Positions 7,305 through 15,493 are shown, numbered from the stretch's first letter. The stretch is 64,000 nt of DNA from Candidatus Zixiibacteriota bacterium (GCA_900498245.1 LS998015.1:1545877-1609876); one strand, 5' to 3'. The notes: generated from the letters alone by a model not told the origin. Made by a program: numbers and translations.

Positions 7305-8135
7305 TTACCATTTTGCCAGAAACATTTTCACCACCTCCGCGGAATTGGCGGCGGCATTTTTGAAAAATTGCCCCATCTCCGACTGTGCCGTTGCTGAGCC
7401 GGAACCGCCCGCCAGGTCGGAGGCCGAGCGGAAAATGATAAACGGAATATCATTGACCGTGCAGACCTGCGCCACTGAGGCCGATTCCATATCGACGACT
7501 TCGGCTGCAAAATTCGATGACAGCCACTGTCGTTTGACGACATTGTCGATAAAAGAGTTTCCGCTCACCCCAACCCCGCCGATTTTAAGGTGGGGGAGAT
7601 GGTTGCCGATACTGTCAAATTTCAGACTGTCGCGATTGACGGCGAGGGCTTTTTCGAACAGAGCGCTATCGACCGGGAAATAGTCCATCTCCGCCTCGCT
7701 GTCGGCTTTGGGGTAATAGGCCCCGATGCCCGAAATTTTAAACCCCTCCGCGCCGTAGTAGCCGTAATCATGCGTGGCCCATTTGCGGCAGACCACGATA
7801 TCGCCGATATGCACGGTGCTGTCGATCCCGCCCGCGATACCGGTGAACAGTACTGCCGAAGGGCGGCAGAGGTCAATCAGGCGCTGGGTGGTCATGGCGG
7901 CGTTGGTCATCCCGACCCCCGATTCGGCGAGAACTATTTCCTGCCCGGAGAGAATGCCCTCGAAGATGGTCCGGCCAAGAATTTTCTCGGATTTGACGGT
8001 AGTCATTTCCTGCTGGAGAAGTTTTCCCTCGGCGGGGAAAGCGTAAAGCACCAGTACCGGTCGATGTTCGGAAGCAAAGATGGTTGAGGCAATCCAGACT
8101 AAGGACAAAAGAGAGAATATGAAAGTCCTTTTCAT
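7305..8135 (-). CDS. Exported MTA/SAH nucleosidase-like (PNP/UDP family) protein
   Basis: 276 residues from an ATG at 8135 with GGAGG 6 bases upstream. A longer frame to 8435 is open but lacks a signal. The first 20 residues (M-K-R-T-F-I-F-S-L-L-S-L-V-W-I-A-S-T-I-F) are a signal peptide, so the enzyme should be periplasmic. The fold motifs of 5'-methylthioadenosine/S-adenosylhomocysteine nucleosidase are present: F-T-G-I-A-G-G, V-V-D-M-E-S-A-S for ribose binding, and F-R-S-A-S-D-L-A-G-G with the catalytic Asp. It probably cleaves the N-glycosidic bond of a nucleoside. Export is unusual for housekeeping MTAN and suggests scavenging of extracellular nucleosides. Confidence 0.82.
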   Translation of the reverse strand: MKRTFIFSLLSLVWIASTIFASEHRPVLVLYAFPAEGKLLQQEMTTVKSEKILGRTIFEGILSGQEIVLAESGVGMTNAAMTTQRLIDLCRPSAVLFTGIAGGIDSTVHIGDIVVCRKWATHDYGYYGAEGFKISGIGAYYPKADSEAEMDYFPVDSALFEKALAVNRDSLKFDSIGNHLPHLKIGGVGVSGNSFIDNVVKRQWLSSNFAAEVVDMESASVAQVCTVNDIPFIIFRSASDLAGGSGSATAQSEMGQFFKNAAANSAEVVKMFLAKW

Positions 8136-8900
8136 AGTATCCTCCAATGAAATGCGATTGTCGGAAAAATAAGGATTGGGATTTTTGGGGGCAACAAAAA
8201 TAGGGTGGCTAAATTGCATGAATCGGGATGGCGGGATAAGATAAGCGCCGGTAAGTGATTGCGCCGCAAGGGGCGGGTTAAACGAAGCCGCAAAAATTCG
8301 GCGCAAGCGGATATCTGTCAGCGGATTAGGGCGCGGTGGCTTTGTTTTGCCAAATTTTTTTGATCGGCTCGGAAAGCGGTCGGGGAGGGGGTAAGATATT
8401 TGTCCTGTTGCGGTTGCGCCGATGGATAGGGACAAGATCTTTTGGGTTCGAAGTTGAAAATAAAGCGGATTTTGGATACAGAGGTGCGTTTGATAATCGC
8501 CGGATGAGTAGATGGGAAGATCGGGAAATGAACTTTCCGGCGGCAGATAAAATGGCTGAAATTATGGATATAGTACTTATCATAAATATAATCCGCTCTG
8601 TACATACCCCGCCATTGGACCAGATCACACCAAATTGGTATGAAAAGTGTACCGGATGCTTGAATTATGCAAAGCGGTCAGGAAAGGGTTCCTGACCGCG
8701 CTGAATTGTTCCGTCAGGAGAGACTCCTGACGGCGCGGGATGGGGGCTTTCCTTTGGCGCAAGGAGAGATTCCTGACGGCGCGGGGCGCGGGCATTCCTG
8801 CAGCCCAAGGCAGAATCGTGACGGCGCAAGACGAAGCTTTTATCAGGAATGGGGAGAGGTCCGTTAGCGTGCGGAAGTGGCTATTGGCGAATATGCAAAT
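8136..8900. other. Gene-poor stretch with palindromic repeats
   Basis: 765 bases between two minus-strand genes. Open frames are present on both strands but have no ribosome-binding site or recognisable motif. The part from 8674 to about 8835 consists of degenerate palindromic repeats described separately. The remainder shows nothing I can name. Confidence 0.5.
8674..8787. repeat. Cluster of three REP-like palindromic units
   Basis: Unit 1 (8674-8699) is GCGGTCAGGAA, AGGG, TTCCTGACCGC. Unit 2 (8711-8733) is CCGTCAGGAG, AGA, CTCCTGACGG. Unit 3 (about 8761-8783) keeps only the right arm TTCCTGACGGCGCGGGG. A fourth, eroded copy may lie at 8815-8832. All share the core TCAGGA..TCCTGA followed by a GCGCGG tail, so they are diverged copies of one short interspersed element. 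No T-run follows, so they are not standard terminators. Confidence 0.75.
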
Positions 8901-9449
8901 TCAATACACCATTCCCGATACGGTAATATTCAAACTGCTGAAACGCTCATCGGCATTGTCAGGATTCCCCAGCAGGCCATAAACACTGATACCCAGATGC
9001 CGGGCAAATTCATATCCGGCGCCGGCAACCAATCCCACGCCATGATCACTGGTCCAGCACTGGGACCAGTAGGTGGAAATGCCAAACCCGATTATACTGT
9101 AAAGCGATCGGCTTCGGGGCCGGAAATAATGATACCAATTAAGACCGTCAACTTCGTGCCCGATTACCCGATCATATTTCGAATCGTAGTAAAACGATCC
9201 TTTGGCCGACCATAAAAACGTGTTCTGATTATCAATTGAATATCCAATAAAAAAATCCACAGCGAAGGCAAATTTCCCATCGCCGAAATATTTAATATTT
9301 GAAACCGGTGTCGCTCCCATTCCAAGCCCCAAGTTAATCCCTTTTCTTTGCCCGTCAAAGGCATAGATACTTGTCGCAAATATCAGTGAGATTATCAAAG
9401 AAATGAATAAAGAAGCATAAATTGAGTTGGATTTTGCCCGCTGTTTCAT
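8901..9449 (-). CDS. Small outer-membrane beta-barrel protein
   Basis: 182 residues from the ATG at 9449, which has GGGAGGGACC just upstream. An extra 14 codons are open but unsupported. There is a long signal peptide (hydrophobic segment I-Y-A-S-L-F-I-S-L-I-I-S-L-I-F-A, cleavage near A-F-D). The mature part has alternating strands, Gly/Tyr/Trp-rich turns and a C-terminal strand ending V-S-G-M-V-Y, as in PorT/OmpX-like barrels. No motif gives a function. The gene is flanked by copies of the same palindromic repeat (8674-8787 and 9508-9540). Confidence 0.65.
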   Translation of the reverse strand: MKQRAKSNSIYASLFISLIISLIFATSIYAFDGQRKGINLGLGMGATPVSNIKYFGDGKFAFAVDFFIGYSIDNQNTFLWSAKGSFYYDSKYDRVIGHEVDGLNWYHYFRPRSRSLYSIIGFGISTYWSQCWTSDHGVGLVAGAGYEFARHLGISVYGLLGNPDNADERFSSLNITVSGMVY

Positions 9450-9507
9450 GAAATGGTCCCTCCCGTCAAATATTCGCTCATGCATGGTCAAAGTCGTGCG
9501 TTTTACG

Positions 9508-9540
9508 CGCCGTCAGGAGAGGGTTCCTGACCGCGCTGAA
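9508..9540. repeat. Further copy of the palindromic repeat
   Basis: Bases 9511-9540 match 8677-8706 except at two or three positions (core TCAGGA-GAGGGT-TCCTGACCGCGCTGAA). With the cluster at 8674 it brackets the barrel gene on both sides. Confidence 0.75.
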
Positions 9541-9589
9541 AAAGCGGAGTTGCCAATATGCAATCGTCGCTTTTAAGCGAAATCGCCTA

Positions 9590-9751
9590 TTAAGTAGCCT
9601 TATTTACATCCTTATCCTTTTCTATTTTGCCGCTCTTTGGTAATTTCTTTCCTTCGGTCACATTTTGTACTCCGGGTCCCGTTGGTATGGGAGGTATATC
9701 AGGGGGGGTGTTGTTGCTACTTTGAGGATTCTTATTATTATCTTCAGACAT
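9590..9751 (-). CDS. Small hydrophilic ORF, 53 residues
   Basis: ATG at 9751 lies 14 bases after the stop of the upstream membrane-protein gene and follows AAAGGAAAGGG. The 53-residue product is Asn/Pro/Lys-rich with no hydrophobic stretch (N-terminus M-S-E-D-N-N-K-N-P-Q, then a P-P-D-I-P-P-I-P-T-G-P-G linker and a Lys-rich tail). It shares the AT-rich composition of the two genes upstream and looks like the third gene of that operon. I recognise no family; it may be disordered. Confidence 0.5.
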   Translation of the reverse strand: MSEDNNKNPQSSNNTPPDIPPIPTGPGVQNVTEGKKLPKSGKIEKDKDVNKAT

Positions 9752-9765
9752 ATGACCCTTTCCTT

Positions 9766-10335
9766 TTATTTAATTAAAAAAAATATCAGCAATGACGCCA
9801 GCACAATTATGAATAAATATGAAATTGCCCTTCCTATAATAACCAATGCCGCCGATTTAGCATTATTGGCTTTAAAATCGCTATTAATACAATCTGACAA
9901 GGTGCCAATCATGTATATTTTGTATGCTTTGCTAATTACCAAATTTGCACTACCTATTTTTGAATAATTTTCAGAATATTTGCAGAAATACTCAATTAAG
10001 ATCTTTATGTACGATTCAATTTTTTCAATTTCAGGTGGATAAGCATAATTATAACCGTGAAAAAAATCTTTAAAATGCCATAAAATTATGCATAGCAATA
10101 TCATAGCAATAAATAAAAGCAAATAAATAGTGATATGTAGTATTGAAGCGCCTATTGGGAATCTCACATATATTGGCGCTAAACCCCCAAATATTAATGC
10201 AGTTGCTGCAAAATATACGGATACCTTAGAATTTAGATTAATCGGCCGTTCAGATTCTTGCTGATATCTTAGTATCACAAATCTATAAAGCTCATCCAAT
10301 GTATCTTGGGGAATATTCAAATCATCGGTGGTCAT
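9766..10335 (-). CDS. AT-rich membrane protein of unknown function
   Basis: The ATG at 10335 is chosen because AAGGA lies 7 bases upstream; a frame open to 10407 adds 24 residues. The 189-residue product starts with a polar helix (L-D-E-L-Y-R-F-V-I-L-R-Y-Q-Q-E-S-E-R), then two close transmembrane segments (A-A-T-A-L-I-F-G-G-L and I-T-I-Y-L-L-L-F-I-A-M-I-L-L-C-I-I-L). A cytoplasmic helical region of about 70 residues and a C-terminal transmembrane segment follow. This topology resembles small membrane effectors or sensors found near mobile regions (SLATT/Pycsar-TM style), but I see no diagnostic motif, so that is only an analogy. It is far more AT-rich than its surroundings. Confidence 0.6.
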   Translation of the reverse strand: MTTDDLNIPQDTLDELYRFVILRYQQESERPINLNSKVSVYFAATALIFGGLAPIYVRFPIGASILHITIYLLLFIAMILLCIILWHFKDFFHGYNYAYPPEIEKIESYIKILIEYFCKYSENYSKIGSANLVISKAYKIYMIGTLSDCINSDFKANNAKSAALVIIGRAISYLFIIVLASLLIFFLIK

Positions 10336-10412
10336 ATTTAAATCCTTATTAACAGTCCCATGCCTATCAATTTGAATATGGGTAAATATTGCATAAATTT
10401 GCTTCAATACGG

Positions 10413-10883
10413 TTAATGTCCGGACTCTGCGATTCTCTCCCTATATATTGAAAATTCTGCAATTGTATCCTTACCATCAATATTAATACTATTCAGTTCA
10501 ATCACAAATTCATGAAATTTGCTTTGAAGAAGCATACGACGGCCAGTATTAAAATTGTTGTAAGTATCCCAACTGGTACCGACAACCCAAATATTGAACG
10601 ACGGATAACATAATAATGAATCATTATCTTTCATATAGTAATTTGAACTATTAAAAGTTACGGCCAGTTCATTGCTTGAGATTTGTACTGTTTTGCCCTT
10701 GGGTACTTCAAAATTGCCTAGATTGCGTCCGAGATTTTTAAACTTTAAAATTGATGGATAAAAAAACAAAGTAAATATTATAGCTCCCACAAGTAAGCCC
10801 GCTATGAAACCAATCCATTGCTTTTTGACGATGCTCCATGTTGATTGAAATATTTTAAGCAAAATTTGTTGAAAGAATTCCAT
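10413..10883 (-). CDS. AT-rich membrane-anchored protein of unknown function
   Basis: 156 residues from ATG 10883; a TTG at 10895 would add four residues. One transmembrane segment (W-I-G-F-I-A-G-L-L-V-G-A-I-I-F-T-L-F-F-Y) near residues 22-41 anchors a mostly beta, Asn/Ser-rich domain outside the cytoplasm. No conserved catalytic motif is visible. Its stop lies 77 bases upstream of the supported start of the next membrane gene (5 bases before the alternative start), so the two and the small ORF probably form one unit. The gene begins about 55 bases beyond the 3' end of tRNA-Arg, a common insertion site for transferred DNA. Confidence 0.55.
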   Translation of the reverse strand: MEFFQQILLKIFQSTWSIVKKQWIGFIAGLLVGAIIFTLFFYPSILKFKNLGRNLGNFEVPKGKTVQISSNELAVTFNSSNYYMKDNDSLLCYPSFNIWVVGTSWDTYNNFNTGRRMLLQSKFHEFVIELNSINIDGKDTIAEFSIYRERIAESGH

Positions 10884-10939
10884 ATTAAATCTCAATAATT
10901 ATGTTTTTCAGCCTCACATCATTTTGATCACCACTTAAA

Positions 10940-11011
10940 TACCCCCGCCTGGAATCGAACCAGGATTACCGGCTCCGGAGGCCGATGCGTTATCCATTAC
11001 ACCACGGGGGC
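10940..11011 (-). tRNA. tRNA-Arg (CCG)
   Basis: A 72-base cloverleaf with acceptor GCCCCCG/CGGGGGT (the terminal pair is G-U), D arm GTGT/ACGC, anticodon stem TCGGC/GCCGG with loop C-T-C-C-G-G-A (anticodon CCG), a 4-base variable loop and T arm CCTGG-TTCGATT-CCAGG. CCA is not encoded. Confidence 0.93.
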
Positions 11012-11038
11012 ATTGAAATCTGATTTTGACCACCAAAT

Positions 11039-11065
11039 AGTATATTCCTGAACCATAAATGTCAA
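11039..11065 (-). promoter_or_regulatory. Sigma-70-type promoter of tRNA-Arg
   Basis: On the minus strand TTGACA (11065-11060) and TATACT (11044-11039) are separated by 15 bases. The predicted start of transcription is about 20 bases before the mature tRNA. Confidence 0.6.
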
Positions 11066-11246
11066 TCAAAGATTTTTCAAAAATCGCCTCCGCACGGGGA
11101 GGTGGGGCAACCGGGGCGGATACCGGCCGTAAATAGAGATAGTCATCATTTCGCGGCGACACCGGGCAATTATCTCCTTGACCGTGCGGGAAAAGATGAG
11201 TTAGATTGCGGCATTACGACAAAAACAAAACCGGAAAGGAATAGCC

Positions 11247-13223
11247 GTGCGGAAATATCTGTTCGCCATCATTATCACCCTGACCGCCTCATTAACCTTC
11301 GCCGGCCAGATCCCGCTTCAAGTCCCGGCCAAAGCGATCAAGATTTCGGACCGTTTCCGGGAGGTCATAAATAATACTCCCGTCGATCAGCCGATCAAGG
11401 CCTGGGTCTTTTTCACGGATAAGGGGATATTTGATGAAACCGGCTATAAGACCGCCCTTGCCGGAATACAGAATCGTTTTGCGCCCAAAGCGATTCAACG
11501 GAGGAGCGATAGAAGCGTATCTCCCGGACTCGATTTTTATGATATCCCGGTCTTTGAGCCGTATCTCGATTCGCTTCGTTCTCTCGGAGCGAAAGTATTG
11601 ACCGCCTCGCGGTGGCTCAATGCGGCTTCGATAGAGGCCGAATCGTCCGTTCTTAATGCGATTGCAGACAAACCGTTTGTTGCGGAATTGAAACCGGTGG
11701 GCCGTTTTGTCCGTCAGCCGGAACCGACTACAGTCCTCAAACCGTCGGGGGTGCCGATTCCGGATTCGCTCTACGGGGTATCTCTCACGCAGGTCAATCA
11801 GATTAAGGTTCCGGTTCTTCAGAAATTCGGATACAGCGGCAAAGGGGTTTTGATCGCTTTCTTTGATACCGGCTTTAAACTCGACCATCCGGTTTTTGAT
11901 ACGCTTCGCCCACATGTGTTGGCCACCTATGATTTCATCAACGGTGACAGCACGGTGACCGATTCGACCCCCAATGTTGACCAACTGGATCACGGGACTC
12001 TGGTTCTTTCGGCCTGCGGGGGATTTACCTCGGGGACCCTGATCGGGCCGTCGTACGGCGCCGACTATATTCTGGCGAAAACCGAAATAAGGGACACGGA
12101 GATAGTCGCCGAGGAATTCAACTGGGTGGCGGCCTCGGAGTGGGCCGATTCCATCGGGGCCGATATAATTTCGTCGTCGCTCGGTTATAACGATTGGTAC
12201 ACTTATGAAGATATTAACGGTCAGACGGCGCCGATAACGATCGCCGCCGATATCGCCGCGACCCGGGGTATCGCCGTCTTCAACGCCGCCGGGAACGAAC
12301 GGTGCAATTCGCCCGCCAACTGCTTTTATTATGTCACGCCGCCGGCCGACGGGTTTCATGTGATGGCGGTAGGGGCGGTTGACTATCTCGGCAATATCCT
12401 GGCTTTTTCATCAGCGGGACCGACTTACGACGGGCGGATCAAGCCGGATATCGTGGCGATGGGCTCGGGGGTGGTTTCCGCCCATTATACCGGCGGGTAT
12501 ACTTATGCCAGCGGGACCTCGCTCTCGACACCTTTAGCGGCCGGGGCGGCCGGGTTGCTTCTGGAGGTTCATCCCGGTTGGGGCCCGGCGGAATTGGATA
12601 CGGCAATGAAGAGCTCCGCCGACCGGTATGAGAATCCTGATAATCTTTATGGCTGGGGGCTATTTAACACTTTTAAGGCGGCGGATTTGTTTCATCTTGA
12701 CCCGATAGCGCCTCTTCGGTTGGCGGTCGGGGATTCGGTGAATATTCATGTAACTGTAAGTAAGATAATAGATTCGATACCCATTCTGACGCTTGTCGAT
12801 CCGCCTGTGGGGGCCTCTTTGACTGATAGCGGCAACGGGGCCGGGCTTTTTACATTCCATGTTTCGAGCGCCAATCTGGGGGCGACTTCGCTTACATTCG
12901 TGGCGACAGTCGGGCCGGCCGCCGACACTCTGATTGTGCCTTTGACCGTAACCGGCGAAAGCGGCATAGTCGCCGGGCCTAATCCATTTTCCGATTCTGT
13001 CGTCATTTTCCTCGGAAAAAGCGGTGAATTGAAAAAAATATCGATTCATGCGGCCGACGGGGGGAAAGTTTGGGAGAATTTCTCCGATAACTATAATAGT
13101 ACACGAGGGACGGTGGTTTGGCGCGGGGTTAATGACGAGGGTAAGGAAGTTGCTCCGGGCGTTTATTTTTTGGTCATACAAACTGACCGGGAATTGAAGA
13201 AGATAAAAGTTTTTAAGAAATGA
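11247..13223 (+). CDS. Secreted subtilisin-like serine protease (S8) with C-terminal sorting domain
   Basis: 658 residues from a GTG at 11247 preceded by GGAAAGGA. A signal peptide (residues 1-19), a prodomain-like region to about 180, and an S8 catalytic domain at about 195-490 follow in order. The triad is Asp207 (F-F-D-T-G-F), His249 (D-H-G-T) and Ser425 (G-T-S-L-S-T-P), with the oxyanion Asn in A-A-G-N-E around 350. The C-terminus has a beta domain then a FlgD-like/T9SS-type A module starting at G-P-N-P-F-S and ending with Y-F-L-V-I-Q-T-D and a Lys-rich strand. It should be exported and then anchored or released at the cell surface to degrade proteins. Confidence 0.92.
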   Translation: MRKYLFAIIITLTASLTFAGQIPLQVPAKAIKISDRFREVINNTPVDQPIKAWVFFTDKGIFDETGYKTALAGIQNRFAPKAIQRRSDRSVSPGLDFYDIPVFEPYLDSLRSLGAKVLTASRWLNAASIEAESSVLNAIADKPFVAELKPVGRFVRQPEPTTVLKPSGVPIPDSLYGVSLTQVNQIKVPVLQKFGYSGKGVLIAFFDTGFKLDHPVFDTLRPHVLATYDFINGDSTVTDSTPNVDQLDHGTLVLSACGGFTSGTLIGPSYGADYILAKTEIRDTEIVAEEFNWVAASEWADSIGADIISSSLGYNDWYTYEDINGQTAPITIAADIAATRGIAVFNAAGNERCNSPANCFYYVTPPADGFHVMAVGAVDYLGNILAFSSAGPTYDGRIKPDIVAMGSGVVSAHYTGGYTYASGTSLSTPLAAGAAGLLLEVHPGWGPAELDTAMKSSADRYENPDNLYGWGLFNTFKAADLFHLDPIAPLRLAVGDSVNIHVTVSKIIDSIPILTLVDPPVGASLTDSGNGAGLFTFHVSSANLGATSLTFVATVGPAADTLIVPLTVTGESGIVAGPNPFSDSVVIFLGKSGELKKISIHAADGGKVWENFSDNYNSTRGTVVWRGVNDEGKEVAPGVYFLVIQTDRELKKIKVFKK

Positions 13224-13230
13224 TAGAGCC

Positions 13231-14028
13231 ATGATCAGCGCCGGATACGAACGGAAGGCCATCGACGGAAAACTGACCCGATGCGCTGTTTTCAAAATCG
13301 ATCTGAAGGGCCGCTTTGTTTATCTCGATGATTTAGCCGAAGATCTTCTGTTATCACCCAAAGAGTGCCTTTTCGGCCACTCCGTCAAAGGTTTCCTGAC
13401 CGAGGAATCATACAATACGCTAAACGCAATCCTCTCCCGGGCCCGGCATTATGAGACTTTCTTTGAGGCGGTCGATCTGGAAATAATCGACGCCCAGAAG
13501 GTCGCGCACCCGCTTCGCGGTATTGTCTCATTGAATTTCGTGGCCGGAAATCCGTCGAACTATCAGATAATTCTGATCCCGACGTCGCGCGAGGAATTTT
13601 TTCATACTCCGGAAGGGGATCTCAACGGGCGACTCTATGATTTCATATCCGATATCGAAACCAATTTCGACTGGAACGATCTGGCCGGTTTGATTCGTGA
13701 ATATGCGGGCGCGTCGCAGGTCGGAGTTTATGAATATGCCGACGAGCGGCTGCGGCTGCTGGGCTCATCGGCCGACCTGGAATTCAAAGACAATCGGGAA
13801 CTGATGCTGACCGAGAGCCGTCATGTGGAAGTGACAATCAATCGCAAGCCGGTGTCTATGAAGGAGCCGGATGAAGCCGAATCGCGCGAGGTCTGCTATC
13901 CCACGGTGTGCGGCGAGGCCTGCTGGGGGATCATAAGGATTCTTTATAAAAGCGGCGTTGCCGGTCCCGATGACGCTCTGGTTAAAGCCAGCCGGTTGAT
14001 TGGAAAATCCCTTTTCATGTATGTATAA
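13231..14028 (+). CDS. PAS plus GAF-like sensory protein
   Basis: 265 residues, cytoplasmic, no membrane segment. Residues about 15-120 look like a PAS domain (F-K-I-D-L-K-G-R-F-V-Y-L-D-D-L-A-E-D-L-L, typical of the PAS beta-scaffold and helix), and residues about 135-262 look like a GAF domain (W-N-D-L-A-G-L-I-R-E-Y-A-G-A-S-Q-V-G-V-Y-E-Y). No output domain follows in this frame; the H-box protein 11 bases downstream may supply it. The ATG is 7 bases after the protease stop, without a clear Shine-Dalgarno, suggesting translation coupled to the protease. The ligand is unknown. Confidence 0.6.
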   Translation: MISAGYERKAIDGKLTRCAVFKIDLKGRFVYLDDLAEDLLLSPKECLFGHSVKGFLTEESYNTLNAILSRARHYETFFEAVDLEIIDAQKVAHPLRGIVSLNFVAGNPSNYQIILIPTSREEFFHTPEGDLNGRLYDFISDIETNFDWNDLAGLIREYAGASQVGVYEYADERLRLLGSSADLEFKDNRELMLTESRHVEVTINRKPVSMKEPDEAESREVCYPTVCGEACWGIIRILYKSGVAGPDDALVKASRLIGKSLFMYV

Positions 14029-14039
14029 CCGGGGGCGTT

Positions 14040-14495
14040 ATGAAAATCCTGACTCCCGGAGCCGAGACCGAAATCGATAATATCACCAATTCCAGTTTCT
14101 CCTCTCCGAAAGGAAACGAAAATAGAGAGTTTCGTTCCCGGCGGAGATTGCATCTTCGCCGCACCGCGCCGGAATATTTAATTCGGGATCCGCACTCGCT
14201 AAAAATTGTGGCCAAGACAGCCGCTACTTTATCTCATGAGATAAATAATCCTCTAATGGCCATCACCGGAATTGTCGAGCGGCTACTGGCCAAAGAGACC
14301 GAATTGACACCTGAAATGAAAGAGAAAATCCGTCAGGTGGGTGAAGCGGCCGCCAGGATTCGGGATGTGACGGAGCGTCTGATGGATATCGACGCCCTGT
14401 ATTTCCGGCCGACCGCCGCCGGACTTATGATCGATCTCGACAAGGTTCTGCACTCTGAGGAGAATGTTCCGGCGATAGGGGAGAGCGAGAAATAA
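14040..14495 (+). CDS. Stand-alone histidine-kinase DHp (HisKA) protein lacking the ATPase domain
   Basis: 151 residues. The segment T-L-S-H-E-I-N-N-P-L-M-A-I (His66) is a clear H-box of the HisKA family, and the helical pair to about residue 125 is the dimerisation/phosphoacceptor hairpin. There is no N, G1, F or G2 box and no room for one. The gene stops at a normal TAA and is followed by a tRNA promoter. The first 45 residues are Arg/Ser-rich. It could be a phosphotransfer partner for another kinase, pair with the PAS/GAF protein 11 bases upstream, or be a decayed kinase. Confidence 0.72.
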   Translation: MKILTPGAETEIDNITNSSFSSPKGNENREFRSRRRLHLRRTAPEYLIRDPHSLKIVAKTAATLSHEINNPLMAITGIVERLLAKETELTPEMKEKIRQVGEAAARIRDVTERLMDIDALYFRPTAAGLMIDLDKVLHSEENVPAIGESEK

Positions 14496-14499
14496 ACCC

Positions 14500-14527
14500 T
14501 TGACATCAATGGCTCAGGTAATATATT
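14500..14527 (+). promoter_or_regulatory. Sigma-70-type promoter of tRNA-Ala
   Basis: TTGACA (14500-14505), 16 bases, TATATT (14522-14527). Transcription would start about 10 bases before the mature tRNA. Confidence 0.75.
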
Positions 14528-14545
14528 AGCAAGTCGTTGTAAAAC

Positions 14546-14618
14546 GGGGCCGTAGTTCAGTTGGGAGAACGCTTGACTGGCAGTCAAGAGGTCAGGAGTT
14601 CGACTCTCCTCGGCTCCA
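14546..14618 (+). tRNA. tRNA-Ala (GGC)
   Basis: 73-base cloverleaf with acceptor GGGGCCG/CGGCTCC, anticodon stem CTTGA/TCAAG around C-T-G-G-C-A-G (anticodon GGC), and T arm AGGAG-TTCGACT-CTCCT. Discriminator A; CCA is not encoded. Confidence 0.95.
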
Positions 14619-14626
14619 AAATTTTT

Positions 14627-14662
14627 GAGGCCGTCCGAATTTTCGGGCGGCCTCGGTTTTTA
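14627..14662 (+). terminator. Rho-independent terminator after tRNA-Ala
   Basis: GAGGCCGTCCGAA pairs with TTCGGGCGGCCTC around a 2-base centre and is followed by GGTTTTTAT. It lies 9 bases downstream of the tRNA. Confidence 0.88.
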
Positions 14663-14699
14663 TATGGCCGAAAAAGGGATGATTCATTATTAGAAGATT

Positions 14700-15458
14700 A
14701 TGGAGAAGGTTTCATTCAGGAATTCCCAGGGTTTGAATCTGGCCGGATACCTATTTCGAGGCGGCTCGGATAAGATCGTTATCATGGCTCACGGTTTTGC
14801 ATCGGACAAGTTATCGCACGGCAAAACCGAGCGTGTGGCTTCCGCCCTCAATGAAAATGGATACGACGCCCTGGCATTTGATTTCGGCGGATGCGGCGAA
14901 AGCGACGATGATGTCATTACGGCCGATAATGAAGTCGAGGATTTAAAGGGGGTGCTGGAGTTCGCCAGGTCCGAAAAATATAAGAGGTTCGCTTTATACG
15001 GCCACAGTCTCGGCTCTTTGATTTGCCTGAAAGCATATCGCCCCGAAATCGAGACCATGGTTCTGACCGGCGCGTTGACCGGCCCGATGTACTACCGATG
15101 GAGCGATTATTACTCCGAACAGCAGTTGCGGGATTTAGAGGCCCGGGGGTATTTGGCCGATGAGAGCGATTCCCAATGGCGGCGGGAAGTTAAAATCGGC
15201 AAAGAGATGCTTCATTATTTCGAACGAATCGACCAAAGGGAATTGCTGACAAAAGTCAAATGTCCGGTTCTGATAATCCAAGGTAACAGGGAAGATGATG
15301 AAGAGGAGTTGGTTTTGCTGGAGAATTCAAAAAAGGGGCTGCCGTTATTGCCGGAGGGTTCACGGCTGGAAATTATCGACGGGGCCGGTCACAGATTACA
15401 GGAAAATTTCGATCGGGTCGTTTCTCTGGTTTGCGATTGGTATAAGAAATATTTTTAG
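14700..15458 (+). CDS. Alpha/beta-hydrolase (serine hydrolase)
   Basis: 252 residues with the full alpha/beta-hydrolase signature: oxyanion strand M-A-H-G-F-A-S-D, nucleophile elbow Y-G-H-S-L-G-S with Ser103, an acidic residue after strand 7 (I-I-Q-G-N-R-E-D-D) and catalytic His231 in G-A-G-H-R-L. A cap insertion near 128-185 is rich in Tyr, Glu and Arg. No signal peptide, so it is cytoplasmic. It resembles the S9/BAAT-like 'alpha/beta fold hydrolase' group (esterase or acyl-transfer type). Substrate is unknown. The SprT-like gene follows 35 bases later on the same strand. Confidence 0.88.
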   Translation: MEKVSFRNSQGLNLAGYLFRGGSDKIVIMAHGFASDKLSHGKTERVASALNENGYDALAFDFGGCGESDDDVITADNEVEDLKGVLEFARSEKYKRFALYGHSLGSLICLKAYRPEIETMVLTGALTGPMYYRWSDYYSEQQLRDLEARGYLADESDSQWRREVKIGKEMLHYFERIDQRELLTKVKCPVLIIQGNREDDEEELVLLENSKKGLPLLPEGSRLEIIDGAGHRLQENFDRVVSLVCDWYKKYF

Positions 15459-15493
15459 GTCTACTCGATATATCGAATAAAAGTAAGATTTCT

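Noticed and set aside
7305-8435. Longer version of the nucleosidase-like gene starting at 8435
   Set aside because: The extra 100 residues have no family match; the ATG at 8135 has a strong GGAGG and begins a proper signal peptide.
8336-8695. 119-codon plus-strand frame
   Set aside because: Runs into the palindromic repeats, has no ribosome-binding site and no recognisable motif.
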